Source: JAHJRJ01 sp037443685 (lineage in GTDB: Bacteria; Bacteroidota; Ignavibacteria; UBA10030; BY39). From it: DNA of 23,473 nt. The stretch lies in assembly GCA_037443685.1 (NCBI GenBank), contig JBBINX010000028.1:1-23473 (forward strand). Direction: 5' to 3'. The position numbers and the translations under genes were made by a program. Position 1 is the first letter of the stretch. The number at the start of each line of letters is the position of its first letter. Of the stretch, positions 1-8,109 are shown in pieces. The notes under the pieces are model-generated. The model had not been told where the DNA came from. It saw nothing but the letters and a program-made list of their open reading frames with translations, and did not search any database.

Positions 1-200
1 CACAATTTATATTGAATGATTATTTTAATACTCAAACTGATGTGCAGAATTGGTTTAAAGATAAGATATAAATTTAAAATTCTCAAATATTAGCGATAGA
101 TGATTTAGAAGATGCTTTTGGTTAATTATTGGGCTAATAAGTACCGTGTTCATCCTCATAGAAAGACCGATGCTTAAATATTATTAATTTTAAATAGCAA
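1..200. other. Left-edge intergenic region with possible remnant of a coding sequence
   Basis: This stretch lies downstream of the minus-strand ABC gene and has no complete gene. On the plus strand an open frame enters from the left edge and ends with TAA at 69-71 (its last residues read NDYFNTQTDVQNWFKDKI), so it may be the 3' end of a gene outside the window. Two further protein-like patches follow: ILAIDDLEDAFG ending at 125 in the same frame, and YWANKYRVHPHRKTDA ending at 177 in another frame. Such frame hopping would fit a decayed gene, but short open patches also occur by chance in AT-rich DNA. I do not recognise the family. No clear terminator for the ABC operon is visible here. Confidence 0.25.
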
Positions 201-1994
201 TTATTTCCCCTCTTCCTGATCCTTATACTGTAGTTGATACAGCTTATAATAGATCCCTCCTTGAGCGAGCAATTCCTGGTGCATTCCCATTTCTCTAACT
301 TCGCCTTTGTGTAGAACTATTATTTTATTTGAACGTTGGATTGTTGAAAGTCGGTGAGCAATTACTATAGACGTTCTGCCTTTCAATATTTTTTGAATTG
401 CGTTTTGAATTAAAATTTCTGTCTCAGTATCCACACTCGATGTCGCCTCATCCAATATTAATATTTTGGGATTGAATGCCAGAGCACGCGCAAACGAGAT
501 TAGTTGTTTTTGTCCAACAGAAAGCGTTGCGCCCCGCTCTTTTACTTCCTCGCCGTATCGATTCGGAAGAGTGTCAATAAAATTATTCAATCCTACAACT
601 CTTGCCGCCGCTTTTACACGGTCGATTTTAATTTTTTCGTTTCCGAGGTTGATATTCGATTTTATGTTACCTGAAAATAAAAATATATCCTGATGAACAA
701 CACCGATATGTTTTCTAAGTTCCTCTTGTTCAATTTTACGGATATCAATTCCGTCAACAAAAATTTTACCTTGTTGTATATCATAAAATCTTGTCAGTAA
801 ATTAATAATTGTAGATTTTCCCGCTCCTGTGTGGCCTACTATCGCAGCCGTTTCACCAGGATTAATTTTGAAAGACACATCTTTTAAAATCCACTCGTGA
901 TTTGTTGAACCCGGCTCAATTGGATTATACGCAAACCAGATATTTTGAAACTCAATTTCACCACGGAATGAATTCAAGGGAACCGGCTTTTTGGGGTTTG
1001 CGATAATACTTTTATCATCTAAGAGTTTGAATATACGTTCAGAAGAAGCCATTGCTGTTTGCATTATATTGTATTTTTCTGAGAGGTCGCGGATGGGCCT
1101 CCAGAACATTTCGTTAAATTGAAAGAATGCCATAACGGTTCCGAGCGTTACCACACCACTGATCGCTTCGATTCCCGAATACCAGATTATTAAGCCAACA
1201 GCAATTGCTCCGATGAGTTCAACCCCGGGATAAAAAACGGCGTAATAAAAGATTGATTTTATGTTGGCATCGCGGTGGCTTGCATTAATGTCTGAAAAAT
1301 TTTGAAAAGATTTTTGTTCTCTGTTGAATATTTGATCAACGGACATTCCCGTAATATGTTCCTGCATAAATGTATTTATGCGAGCAACTTGCAGACGGAC
1401 ATCGCGGTAGGTTTCTCGCGCCTTGCGTCTGAATAAAAACGTTGCATAAAATAAAATAGGTAAAACACTTAAAGATACTAACGCAAGCTGCCAATTCATC
1501 GTGAACATGAAGTAGAGGATTCCGATAATCGTAAAGATATCGGTGAAAACCATAACAATGCCGGATGAGAACATCTCGTTCAGCACTTCGACGTCGTTAG
1601 TTACGCGCGTGATGAGCCGGCCTATCGGGTTCTTGTCGTAAAACTTCAGGCTGAGCTTTTGCAGATGTTCAAATATCTGCATTCTTAAATCGAATATCGT
1701 GCGTTGACCGATCCACTGTGTCAGGTATGCGCTCAAGTATTGTATCACTCCTCTGAAAACTAAAACTCCGAAAAACATAAGTGCAGTCATGAGTAAACCG
1801 TATTTATCGCCGTGTGCGATATTTTCATCGACTGCTATTTTTGTAAAATACGGACGCACTGCTTCCAATCCCGAAACAAGCATGCTCAGTAGTATGCCGA
1901 TAGCAACGTGCATGCGATACGGTTTTAGCGATTTCAATAACCGCTTCATTAATCGTGTGTCGTATGCTTTACCTAATATTTCTTCTTCGTGCAT
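201..1994 (-). CDS. ABC exporter half-transporter, permease + ATPase (TM288-like subunit)
   Basis: This is a 597-residue fused membrane and ATPase protein, the usual size of a type-IV (B-family) exporter half. The N-terminal ~320 residues hold the hydrophobic transmembrane helices; the nucleotide-binding domain follows. It has Walker A GHTGAGKST (387-395), Q-loop Gln435, Walker B ILILDE with catalytic Glu516, and H-loop His547. The signature motif is LSVGQ (491-495) instead of LSGGQ. A deviant signature together with an intact catalytic Glu is the pattern of the TM288-type partner in heterodimeric exporters, and the upstream gene shows the complementary defect. It would sit in the inner membrane. 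The substrate cannot be read from sequence; relatives export drugs, lipids or peptides. It is the last gene of the long minus-strand run and is separated from its partner by a 254-nt gap holding palindromes. The ATG at 1994 gives a family-typical N-terminus. Confidence 0.93.
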   Translation of the reverse strand: MHEEEILGKAYDTRLMKRLLKSLKPYRMHVAIGILLSMLVSGLEAVRPYFTKIAVDENIAHGDKYGLLMTALMFFGVLVFRGVIQYLSAYLTQWIGQRTIFDLRMQIFEHLQKLSLKFYDKNPIGRLITRVTNDVEVLNEMFSSGIVMVFTDIFTIIGILYFMFTMNWQLALVSLSVLPILFYATFLFRRKARETYRDVRLQVARINTFMQEHITGMSVDQIFNREQKSFQNFSDINASHRDANIKSIFYYAVFYPGVELIGAIAVGLIIWYSGIEAISGVVTLGTVMAFFQFNEMFWRPIRDLSEKYNIMQTAMASSERIFKLLDDKSIIANPKKPVPLNSFRGEIEFQNIWFAYNPIEPGSTNHEWILKDVSFKINPGETAAIVGHTGAGKSTIINLLTRFYDIQQGKIFVDGIDIRKIEQEELRKHIGVVHQDIFLFSGNIKSNINLGNEKIKIDRVKAAARVVGLNNFIDTLPNRYGEEVKERGATLSVGQKQLISFARALAFNPKILILDEATSSVDTETEILIQNAIQKILKGRTSIVIAHRLSTIQRSNKIIVLHKGEVREMGMHQELLAQGGIYYKLYQLQYKDQEEGK

Positions 1995-2061
1995 CGTAGC
2001 AGTTTTTTAGATTTTCTATACTTCTTATATATTTCATGAGAGCTTCGAATAACTTTTTATA

Positions 2062-2115
2062 AACCGTTCCGCCAGAGGCGGATAAATGAAACGGTTACAT
2101 GGTGAAACTGTTTTT
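2062..2115. repeat. REP-like nested inverted repeat with alternative stems
   Basis: The inner stem tCCGCC-aga-GGCGGa spans 2068-2082. It is enclosed by AACCGTT (2062-2068) and AACGGTT (2090-2096). The right outer arm can also pair, with one wobble in the plus-strand RNA, with AAACTGTTT further right (about 2105-2113), so two mutually exclusive folds share one arm. Compact GC-rich hairpins in an otherwise AT-rich gap are typical of REP-type or MITE-type intergenic repeats. As a single copy it could also be a transcript-stabilising or attenuating hairpin. Confidence 0.5.
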
Positions 2116-2116
2116 A

Positions 2117-2146
2117 ATTAACCCACGACTTAAGTCGTGGGTTAAT
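2117..2146. repeat. Perfect 30-bp palindrome
   Basis: The centre lies between 2131 and 2132, with 15 matching bases on each side and no spacer; the core is cccacgacttaagtcgtggg. It sits 2 nt after the preceding inverted repeat, so the two probably form one composite element. A spacer-free palindrome of this length is unlikely by chance. Candidate explanations are a REP-like repeat, an end of a non-autonomous mobile element, or an operator for a dimeric regulator; copy number in the genome would separate these. Confidence 0.7.
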
Positions 2147-2248
2147 GATAATAGGAGTAGAACATTAATTGTTTTAACAGTTTTAGAACGTAAAACTTTC
2201 TTCATAATCTGCTGGATGAAAATATTTCAGTAATCTATTAATTTTGAA

Positions 2249-4009
2249 CTATAATTTATCCAATTCTTCCTCAAGCAATTGCTTGTAATGTAAATCTGAA
2301 TAGATACCGCCGATCGCAATCAACTCATCGTGTGTACCTCTTTCGGCGATTGTACCTTTATCCAATACTACAATCAAGTCAGCATTTTTAACGGTTGAAA
2401 TACGATGACTAATTATTATGCTCGTCCTGTTTTTCATAACTTTTTTCAACTTTTTCAAAATTTCTTCTTCGGTGTAAACATCTACTGCCGAGAGTGCGTC
2501 ATCGAGTATTAAAATTTTCGGGTCTCGAATGACAGCGCGGGCAATCCCGGCACGTTGTTTCTGTCCACCCGAAAGCGTTATACCACGTTCTCCTATCATT
2601 GTTTCAAATTGTTTCGGAAATTTCGCAATGTCTTTAGTCAACTGTGCAATATCAGATGATTCAACTATCTTTTTTTCATTATACTGTTCCACTCCGTAAC
2701 TGATGTTATTCGCAATAGTGTCCGAGAAAAGGAATGTTTCTTGCTGAACGTAACCAATACTCGATCGCAAAACTTCTAAGGGTATTTTCTTTATATCAAT
2801 TCCGTCGATAAGAAGAGCGCCCTCCGAAAAATCGTATAAACGTGGAATGAGATTTACGATAGTCGATTTGCCCGACCCGGTGTGTCCGACGATGGCTACA
2901 GTTTTTCCTGATTCAATTTTTAAATTGATATTTTGAAATGCTGGTTGTTTGGAGTTCTTGTGAACAAACGTAACATTCCGGAATTCGATATTTCCTTTTA
3001 TTTCTTTGATTGAAAAATCAGTGTTCTCATTGTTTTTTATTTCAGGTTCTGTATCGAAAATTTTTGAAAGTCGTTTCATAGATGCAGCTCCTTGCTGTAA
3101 AATATTGATGACCCATCCGAATGCAATCATAGGCCAAATTAACATAACGAGGTAAGCGAAGAAAGCTGTGAGCGTTCCGATGGATAATTTCTCGTCGATA
3201 ACTTTTAAACCACCGAAATAAATCGTAATAACGAGAGAAACACCGACAAGCGTAAACATCGCGGGCCAAATGACCGATTGAATTCTCGCAAGTACTAAAT
3301 TTTTTTTCAGATACTCCCAGCTAATATTTCGGAATGACTCAATCTCAAAATTTTCTCTGACGTAAGCTTTTATAACACGAATTCCCGATAAACTTTCTTG
3401 GGCACGTGTGGTAAGTTTTGAATATTGCTCCTGCCGCTCTTGAAATTTCAGATTGATCAGCTTTCCTAATTTATATACAGCGAATGAAACCAGAGGAAGC
3501 GGGATAAGTACTAACAGAGTTAACTGCCAATCTTTCAGCAGCATCATGGTTAAAACCATCACAAAGGTAACGAATGTATCAGTAGGATACATAATGCCGG
3601 GCCCGAGCGTGTTCCGGACAGCACCGATGTCATTAGTAGCGTGAGCCATTAAATCACCGGTCGGTGTATTTTGAAAATAGGAGAATGAGAGTTTTTGTAT
3701 GTGCGATAAGAAATCGTTTCGGATGTCATACTCGATTCGACGTGAAACCACGATTATAGTTTGGCGGGTGAGGAATGATAGAACTCCGGCAATGAGCGTA
3801 AAACCAACAATCAAAGCTGCGTAATGGAAAAGTTCAACTGGATTCAGATTTTGTGTAGTTATACCTTGTTTCAGTTTGTCGATAGCTTTACCGATAAAAT
3901 GTGGTTGAATAACAGTGAATATATTACTACCGACAATAGCGAGTAAACCTAAAAATAAAGTTTTTTTATATTTGGATAGATATGGTAATAGTCGTAATAG
4001 GGGTTTCAT
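2249..4009 (-). CDS. ABC exporter half-transporter, permease + ATPase (TM287-like subunit)
   Basis: This 586-residue B-family half-exporter has transmembrane helices in the first ~310 residues and a nucleotide-binding domain after that. It carries Walker A GHTGSGKST (375-383), Gln422/423 in the Q-loop, a canonical LSGGQ signature (479-483) and His535 in the H-loop. Walker B reads ILILDD (499-504): the catalytic Glu is replaced by Asp504, which is known to impair hydrolysis in the degenerate site of heterodimeric exporters such as TM287/288 and BmrCD. With the next gene (LSVGQ but intact Glu) it should form a heterodimer with one active and one degenerate ATP site. It lies 75 nt downstream of serS in the same direction. 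The cargo is unknown. Confidence 0.93.
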   Translation of the reverse strand: MKPLLRLLPYLSKYKKTLFLGLLAIVGSNIFTVIQPHFIGKAIDKLKQGITTQNLNPVELFHYAALIVGFTLIAGVLSFLTRQTIIVVSRRIEYDIRNDFLSHIQKLSFSYFQNTPTGDLMAHATNDIGAVRNTLGPGIMYPTDTFVTFVMVLTMMLLKDWQLTLLVLIPLPLVSFAVYKLGKLINLKFQERQEQYSKLTTRAQESLSGIRVIKAYVRENFEIESFRNISWEYLKKNLVLARIQSVIWPAMFTLVGVSLVITIYFGGLKVIDEKLSIGTLTAFFAYLVMLIWPMIAFGWVINILQQGAASMKRLSKIFDTEPEIKNNENTDFSIKEIKGNIEFRNVTFVHKNSKQPAFQNINLKIESGKTVAIVGHTGSGKSTIVNLIPRLYDFSEGALLIDGIDIKKIPLEVLRSSIGYVQQETFLFSDTIANNISYGVEQYNEKKIVESSDIAQLTKDIAKFPKQFETMIGERGITLSGGQKQRAGIARAVIRDPKILILDDALSAVDVYTEEEILKKLKKVMKNRTSIIISHRISTVKNADLIVVLDKGTIAERGTHDELIAIGGIYSDLHYKQLLEEELDKL

Positions 4010-4084
4010 AAAAACAATTAAAATTGCAAAAGTAAAAATAGGTTTTTGAATTAAAAAATCTGAATATTTTTAATTTTGACTTGT

Positions 4085-5347
4085 CTATCCAATTACCTCA
4101 AAACCGGTGTATTTGTGCAAAACCTTCGGAATGATAATTTTCCCTTCTGGAGTTTGGTAGTTTTCAATAATCGCTGCGACGACGCGCGGTAGAGCCAAAC
4201 CGGATCCGTTAAGAGTATGCACGAATTCGGGCTTACCGCCGTCGGGTCTGAATCGAACATTAATCCGCCTAGCCTGAAAAGCTTCGAAATTCGAAATCGA
4301 TGAAACCTCAAGCCAGCGTTTTTGTCCTATAGCCCAAACTTCTAAATCATATTTTTTTGACTGTGTGAACCCCATATCACCGGTACACATCAGCAGTACT
4401 CGATACGGCAAATTCAGTTTTTGCAGCAATGCTTCGGCATCAGAACGCAAACCTTCGAGTTCGTTGTAAGAAGTTCCTGGGTGAACAAATTTTACAAGCT
4501 CAACTTTATCGAATTGATGTAAACGATTTAAACCGCGAACATCCTTTCCGTAAGAGCCAGCTTCTCGCCTGAAGCAAGGTGTATATGCACAATATTTAAG
4601 GGGTAAATTTTTTTCTGGAAGAATTTCGTCTCGATGAATATTAGTTACAGGAACTTCAGCAGTCGGGACTAAAAATAATTCGTCACGAGTCACAACATAC
4701 ATCAAATCTTCTTTATCTGGAAGTTGACCTGTTCCTGTTGCACTCGCAGTGTTTATCATCAACGGTGGTTGGAGTTCGATATACCCTGCATCGTGAGCTT
4801 CGTCTAAAAAGAAATTTATCAATGCACGCTGTAACTTTGCACCTGCACCATGATAAAGCGGAAAACCTGCACCCGTAATTTTTACGCCGGTATCAAAATC
4901 AATTATTTTTAATTTCTCCGCTAATTCCCAATGTGGCTTCGGTTCAAAATCGATATCGTTTATAGTTCCCCAAGAAAAAACTGTTTTGTTATCTTCAGGT
5001 TTATGTCCTTCGGGAACTGAAGGATGCGGGATGTTCGGAACAGAGAGGAGAAACTTATTTAAACTTTCCTCGAGTTGCCGCAATTCGTCATCTAATGTTT
5101 TTATCTCATTCTTAACTTTATTCATCTCAGCGATGGCTACATCTGCATCCGCTCCGGCTTTTTTCATCTTTGCAATTTGGTCGGAAACTACATTCCGTTG
5201 GTTTTTTAAAACTTCAGCTTTTTGGATAAGTGCGCGTCGTTTCTCATCCAATTTTAAAATTTCATCTACTCTATCTACGTCTCCTTTTTTTCGTATTCCT
5301 TCTTTTACTAATTGTGGATGTTCACGAATGAATTTTATATCTAACAT
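4085..5347 (-). CDS. serS: Seryl-tRNA synthetase
   Basis: This class II synthetase attaches serine to tRNA-Ser and also charges tRNA-Sec where present. Its 420 residues match the usual bacterial length. The N-terminal ~100 residues are charged and heptad-like, fitting the long antiparallel coiled-coil arm that grips the tRNA. The catalytic core shows the TAE serine-binding segment (229-231), motif 2 FRREAGSYG (259-267) and motif 3 NGSGLALPRVVAAIIEN (380-396). The start is the ATG at 5347, preceded by an AAAGGA-like Shine-Dalgarno about 10 nt upstream. It sits 34 nt after the SDR gene. No T-box leader is visible upstream. Confidence 0.98.
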   Translation of the reverse strand: MLDIKFIREHPQLVKEGIRKKGDVDRVDEILKLDEKRRALIQKAEVLKNQRNVVSDQIAKMKKAGADADVAIAEMNKVKNEIKTLDDELRQLEESLNKFLLSVPNIPHPSVPEGHKPEDNKTVFSWGTINDIDFEPKPHWELAEKLKIIDFDTGVKITGAGFPLYHGAGAKLQRALINFFLDEAHDAGYIELQPPLMINTASATGTGQLPDKEDLMYVVTRDELFLVPTAEVPVTNIHRDEILPEKNLPLKYCAYTPCFRREAGSYGKDVRGLNRLHQFDKVELVKFVHPGTSYNELEGLRSDAEALLQKLNLPYRVLLMCTGDMGFTQSKKYDLEVWAIGQKRWLEVSSISNFEAFQARRINVRFRPDGGKPEFVHTLNGSGLALPRVVAAIIENYQTPEGKIIIPKVLHKYTGFEVIG

Positions 5348-5381
5348 AATTTTTTCTGTCCTTTTATATTATTCTTCTTCT

Positions 5382-6314
5382 TTACAATAGTGGATTCTCA
5401 AACTCGTTAGGTGTGTTAACAAGTTGATTTCGAAATACTGTTAATCCTTGTTCAATGTCCGACATTTTTATACTGAGTTCAGTTTCTGCTTTTAATATAA
5501 TAAAACCGGATTTCATCGGTCTCGGCGCTGGTTGTTTCAATAATGATGTTTTGATTGGGACAATTAATTTCTTGTTGAAATTGAATTTTTTCGCAAGTTG
5601 TACAGCGAAATCGTATCGGCTTACCAGATCATTTCCTGCGATATGATAAAGACCATCGTGATTGAATTCGACAATTTTTAAAATCGCGTAAGCGAGGTCG
5701 TCAACAAGTGTAGGGTTACAAATTTGGTCGTCTACAACCCGCACTTGTTTGCCTGAGCTTAAATTATTCACCAACCAAAGTGCAAAATTGTTTTTTACCT
5801 GATTTGCTACACCGTAAAGCACCATAGTCCTGACAATTGTATATTCAAGCCCAGAAGTGAAGAGGAGATTTTCGCTTGCAAGCTTTGTTCTCCCGTAATA
5901 CGACAACGGATTAGGTCTGTCTGTTTCATCATAGGGCCCGTTAATTCCGTCGAAAACATAATCGGTTGAAAAATGGATAATTTTTGCACCTACCATTTTA
6001 GCAGCGTAAATCAAATTTTCAACGCCAGTTACATTAATTCGCCATGCGAGTGCCCTCTCGGTTTCACATAAGTCAACGTTAGTCACAGCAGCTGTATTTA
6101 TTATTACGTCAGGTAAAAAATCATCAATTAACTTAATGATTGAAGACCGCTTTGTAATATCCAATTGCCGATAGTGAAAAGTATCGATGTTTGGTAAGAA
6201 AGATTTTTCTTCTATTGAGGTGTTCAATATCTCGTATTCTTTGCTTCGAGAGAAAATTCCGGTAATTTTTTGTCCCAGCAATCCATTACTGCCCGTAATC
6301 AAAATTCGGTTCAT
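5382..6314 (-). CDS. RmlD-like extended SDR, NAD(P)-dependent sugar-nucleotide reductase family
   Basis: This 310-residue protein belongs to the RmlD/RfbD (dTDP-4-dehydrorhamnose reductase) subfamily of extended SDRs. It shows the Rossmann motif GSNGLLG (8-14), the STDYVFDG stretch (116-123) and the active-site pair Tyr140/Lys144 in YGRTK. RmlD reduces dTDP-4-keto-6-deoxy-mannose in rhamnose synthesis, but no rmlA, rmlB or rmlC is nearby. The gene lies between dapD (1 nt away) and serS, so its real substrate is open. It could be a generic sugar-nucleotide reductase or a MAT2B-like regulatory relative. The family assignment is firm; the reaction is not. Confidence 0.85.
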   Translation of the reverse strand: MNRILITGSNGLLGQKITGIFSRSKEYEILNTSIEEKSFLPNIDTFHYRQLDITKRSSIIKLIDDFLPDVIINTAAVTNVDLCETERALAWRINVTGVENLIYAAKMVGAKIIHFSTDYVFDGINGPYDETDRPNPLSYYGRTKLASENLLFTSGLEYTIVRTMVLYGVANQVKNNFALWLVNNLSSGKQVRVVDDQICNPTLVDDLAYAILKIVEFNHDGLYHIAGNDLVSRYDFAVQLAKKFNFNKKLIVPIKTSLLKQPAPRPMKSGFIILKAETELSIKMSDIEQGLTVFRNQLVNTPNEFENPLL

Positions 6315-6315
6315 T

Positions 6316-7155
6316 TTATCTCAAACTTTCCTCAAGCGCAGTAGAAGCATCAGTTTTATCGTCACGGTATTTTACAATCACCGGTGTATAAACCGAAATG
6401 CCATTAATTTTTCCCCATTCGCTCGAAATAGGCCGCGAGCCTGGGACTACAACTGCATTTTCGGGAACTATAAGAGGAGTTTCATATGTCTTTCTATAAT
6501 ATTGATTCTTCACTGCGTCGTAAATCGGTGTTGACCCTGTAATGATTACCCCCGAAGCAAGTACGCTCCCTTTTTTAACTATTGTTCCTTCATAAATACC
6601 GCAATTGCCGCCAACCATTACATCATTTTCAATAATTACGGGCATTGCACCTATGGGTTCTAGAACACCTCCTATTTGCGCCGCCGCACTTATGTGCACA
6701 CGTTTGCCGACTTGAGCGCACGAACCAATCAACGCATGCGAATCAATCATTGTTCCCTCGTCAACATAAGCACCAATGTTGATGTATGCCGGCGGCATCA
6801 ATATTACACCTTTTGCCACATAAGCCCCATCGCGGATTGAGCTTCCACCGGGAACGATACGCACATTATCTTGTAGTTCGAAGGTTTTCAACCTTAGTGT
6901 ATGTTTGTCGAAATATTGGAACAACTCATCGGTAGAATACTCAGTTAACAATCCTATTCGAAAGCCGAGTAATATTCCTTTTTTCACCCAAGTGTTCACT
7001 TTCCAATCGTTGCCTTCCGGTATAGCCGATCTGACTTCACCGCGGTTTAATAATTCTTTAAGTTCCTTAAAAATTTTGTGAGCTTCTGTACGATTGAGCT
7101 GGTCAAGCGGTATGGAAAACAGTTGTTCTATTTTTTCTTGTAAAGATGTAAACAT
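6316..7155 (-). CDS. dapD: 2,3,4,5-tetrahydropyridine-2,6-dicarboxylate N-succinyltransferase
   Basis: DapD succinylates tetrahydrodipicolinate using succinyl-CoA, the committed step of the succinylase branch of diaminopimelate/lysine synthesis. The 279-residue length is close to the E. coli enzyme. The N-terminal helical part is followed by a left-handed beta-helix of hexapeptide repeats (about residues 95-230). The sequence around YINIGAYVDEGTMIDSHA, GSCAQVGK and IGGVLEP is close to the E. coli DapD pattern, and favours DapD over the shorter acetyltransferase DapH. It lies 34 nt after dapA and 1 nt before the SDR gene, indicating co-transcription. The cytosolic enzyme acts as a trimer in the known family members. 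Confidence 0.95.
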   Translation of the reverse strand: MFTSLQEKIEQLFSIPLDQLNRTEAHKIFKELKELLNRGEVRSAIPEGNDWKVNTWVKKGILLGFRIGLLTEYSTDELFQYFDKHTLRLKTFELQDNVRIVPGGSSIRDGAYVAKGVILMPPAYINIGAYVDEGTMIDSHALIGSCAQVGKRVHISAAAQIGGVLEPIGAMPVIIENDVMVGGNCGIYEGTIVKKGSVLASGVIITGSTPIYDAVKNQYYRKTYETPLIVPENAVVVPGSRPISSEWGKINGISVYTPVIVKYRDDKTDASTALEESLR

Positions 7156-7189
7156 AATTTGGATTTCGGATTTTCGATTTCAGATGTTT

Positions 7190-8083
7190 TTAAATGAGTT
7201 TTAATTCTTGCAGTATCTTTTCTAACATCGGGCGATGTTGATCGCTCAATGGAAGAAGCGGCAAACGGTAAACTTCTTCGATTTTTCCCATTATTGCGAG
7301 TGCAGTTTTTACAGGAATGGGGTTTGATTCGATGAAGTTGAAATTCATTAACGGCAAAAGTTTATGGTGATACTTCAGAGCTTCGTTGAATTTTCCATTC
7401 AAGGCAAATCTGACCATTTGAGAAAACATTTTTGGAACTTCATTGGCGACTACAGAAATAACCCCATCGGCTCCTAAAGCGATCATCGGTAATGTGATAG
7501 CATCATCGCCAGACCAAACGCCAAAACCTGCAGGACGGTTACGAAGTATTTCCATTATTTGACTAAAATTTCCTGATGCTTCTTTAATGCCAATTATACT
7601 TGGTATTTCTTCAGCAATTCGAAGAACGGTTTCTGCCCCCATATTGCTTGCTGTTCTTCCGGGAACGTTATACATTACGATAGGCGTGTCAATTTCTTCC
7701 GCAATTACGGAATAATGACGATATAAACCTTCTTGTGTTGGTTTATTGTAATATGGTGTTACGACAAGTATCGCATCTGCGCCCGCGTTACACACAAGGT
7801 GTGCAAGTTTTATTACTTTGCTTGTATCGTTACTGCCTGCACCAGCTATTACTTTAATTCTGCCATTTAATTTTTCGACCACGGTTCTTACAACGGACTG
7901 TAGTTCACCTTCGCTTAGTGTTGCGCTCTCGCCCGTGGTTCCGGCGGGTATAATTGCTTCTACTCCATTTTTCACTTGAAAATCTATTAATAACTTTAAT
8001 GCTGTATAGTCAATGCCGCCGTCCGCTTTAAATGGTGTTACTAAAGCCGTTCCTGTTCCTCGAAAAAATATTTTGCGTTTCAT
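7190..8083 (-). CDS. dapA: 4-hydroxy-tetrahydrodipicolinate synthase
   Basis: DapA condenses pyruvate with aspartate semialdehyde, the entry step of the diaminopimelate pathway. The frame is open further upstream (to 8167), but the ATG at 8083 is chosen because it gives the family-typical beginning MKRKIFFRGTGTALVTPF, a normal length of 297 residues, an AGAAAG purine stretch upstream, and no overlap with dapB. The GTTGES motif (48-53), Tyr138 in YNVPGRT and the Schiff-base lysine Lys167 in GIKEASG are all present, so it should be active. It follows dapB by 26 nt and precedes dapD by 34 nt. Related aldolases (N-acetylneuraminate lyase, KDG aldolase) share the fold, but the motifs and dap context point to DapA. 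Confidence 0.96.
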   Translation of the reverse strand: MKRKIFFRGTGTALVTPFKADGGIDYTALKLLIDFQVKNGVEAIIPAGTTGESATLSEGELQSVVRTVVEKLNGRIKVIAGAGSNDTSKVIKLAHLVCNAGADAILVVTPYYNKPTQEGLYRHYSVIAEEIDTPIVMYNVPGRTASNMGAETVLRIAEEIPSIIGIKEASGNFSQIMEILRNRPAGFGVWSGDDAITLPMIALGADGVISVVANEVPKMFSQMVRFALNGKFNEALKYHHKLLPLMNFNFIESNPIPVKTALAIMGKIEEVYRLPLLPLSDQHRPMLEKILQELKLI

Positions 8084-8109
8084 TATTTTTCTTTCTATCT
8101 GTTTTAAAT

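Larger units (their letters stand above)
1995..2248. other. Intergenic region between the two ABC subunits, carrying palindromes
   Basis: This 254-nt gap separates two genes that should be made in equal amounts, whereas most neighbours in this run are 1-75 nt apart. It contains the two palindromic elements annotated separately and a weak hairpin (GTTTTA/TAAAAC, 2180-2196) without a T-run. I see no ORF, no RNA gene and no clear Shine-Dalgarno before the downstream start. Confidence 0.6.

Noticed and set aside
5348..5381. Possible T-box leader upstream of serS
   Set aside because: The gap is only 34 nt, far too short for a T-box specifier and antiterminator.
4986..5390. 134-codon plus-strand open frame opposite serS
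   Set aside because: It is antisense to the well-conserved coiled-coil arm of SerS, and its translation is rich in Ser and Phe as expected from a mirror frame. No ribosome site or family resemblance.
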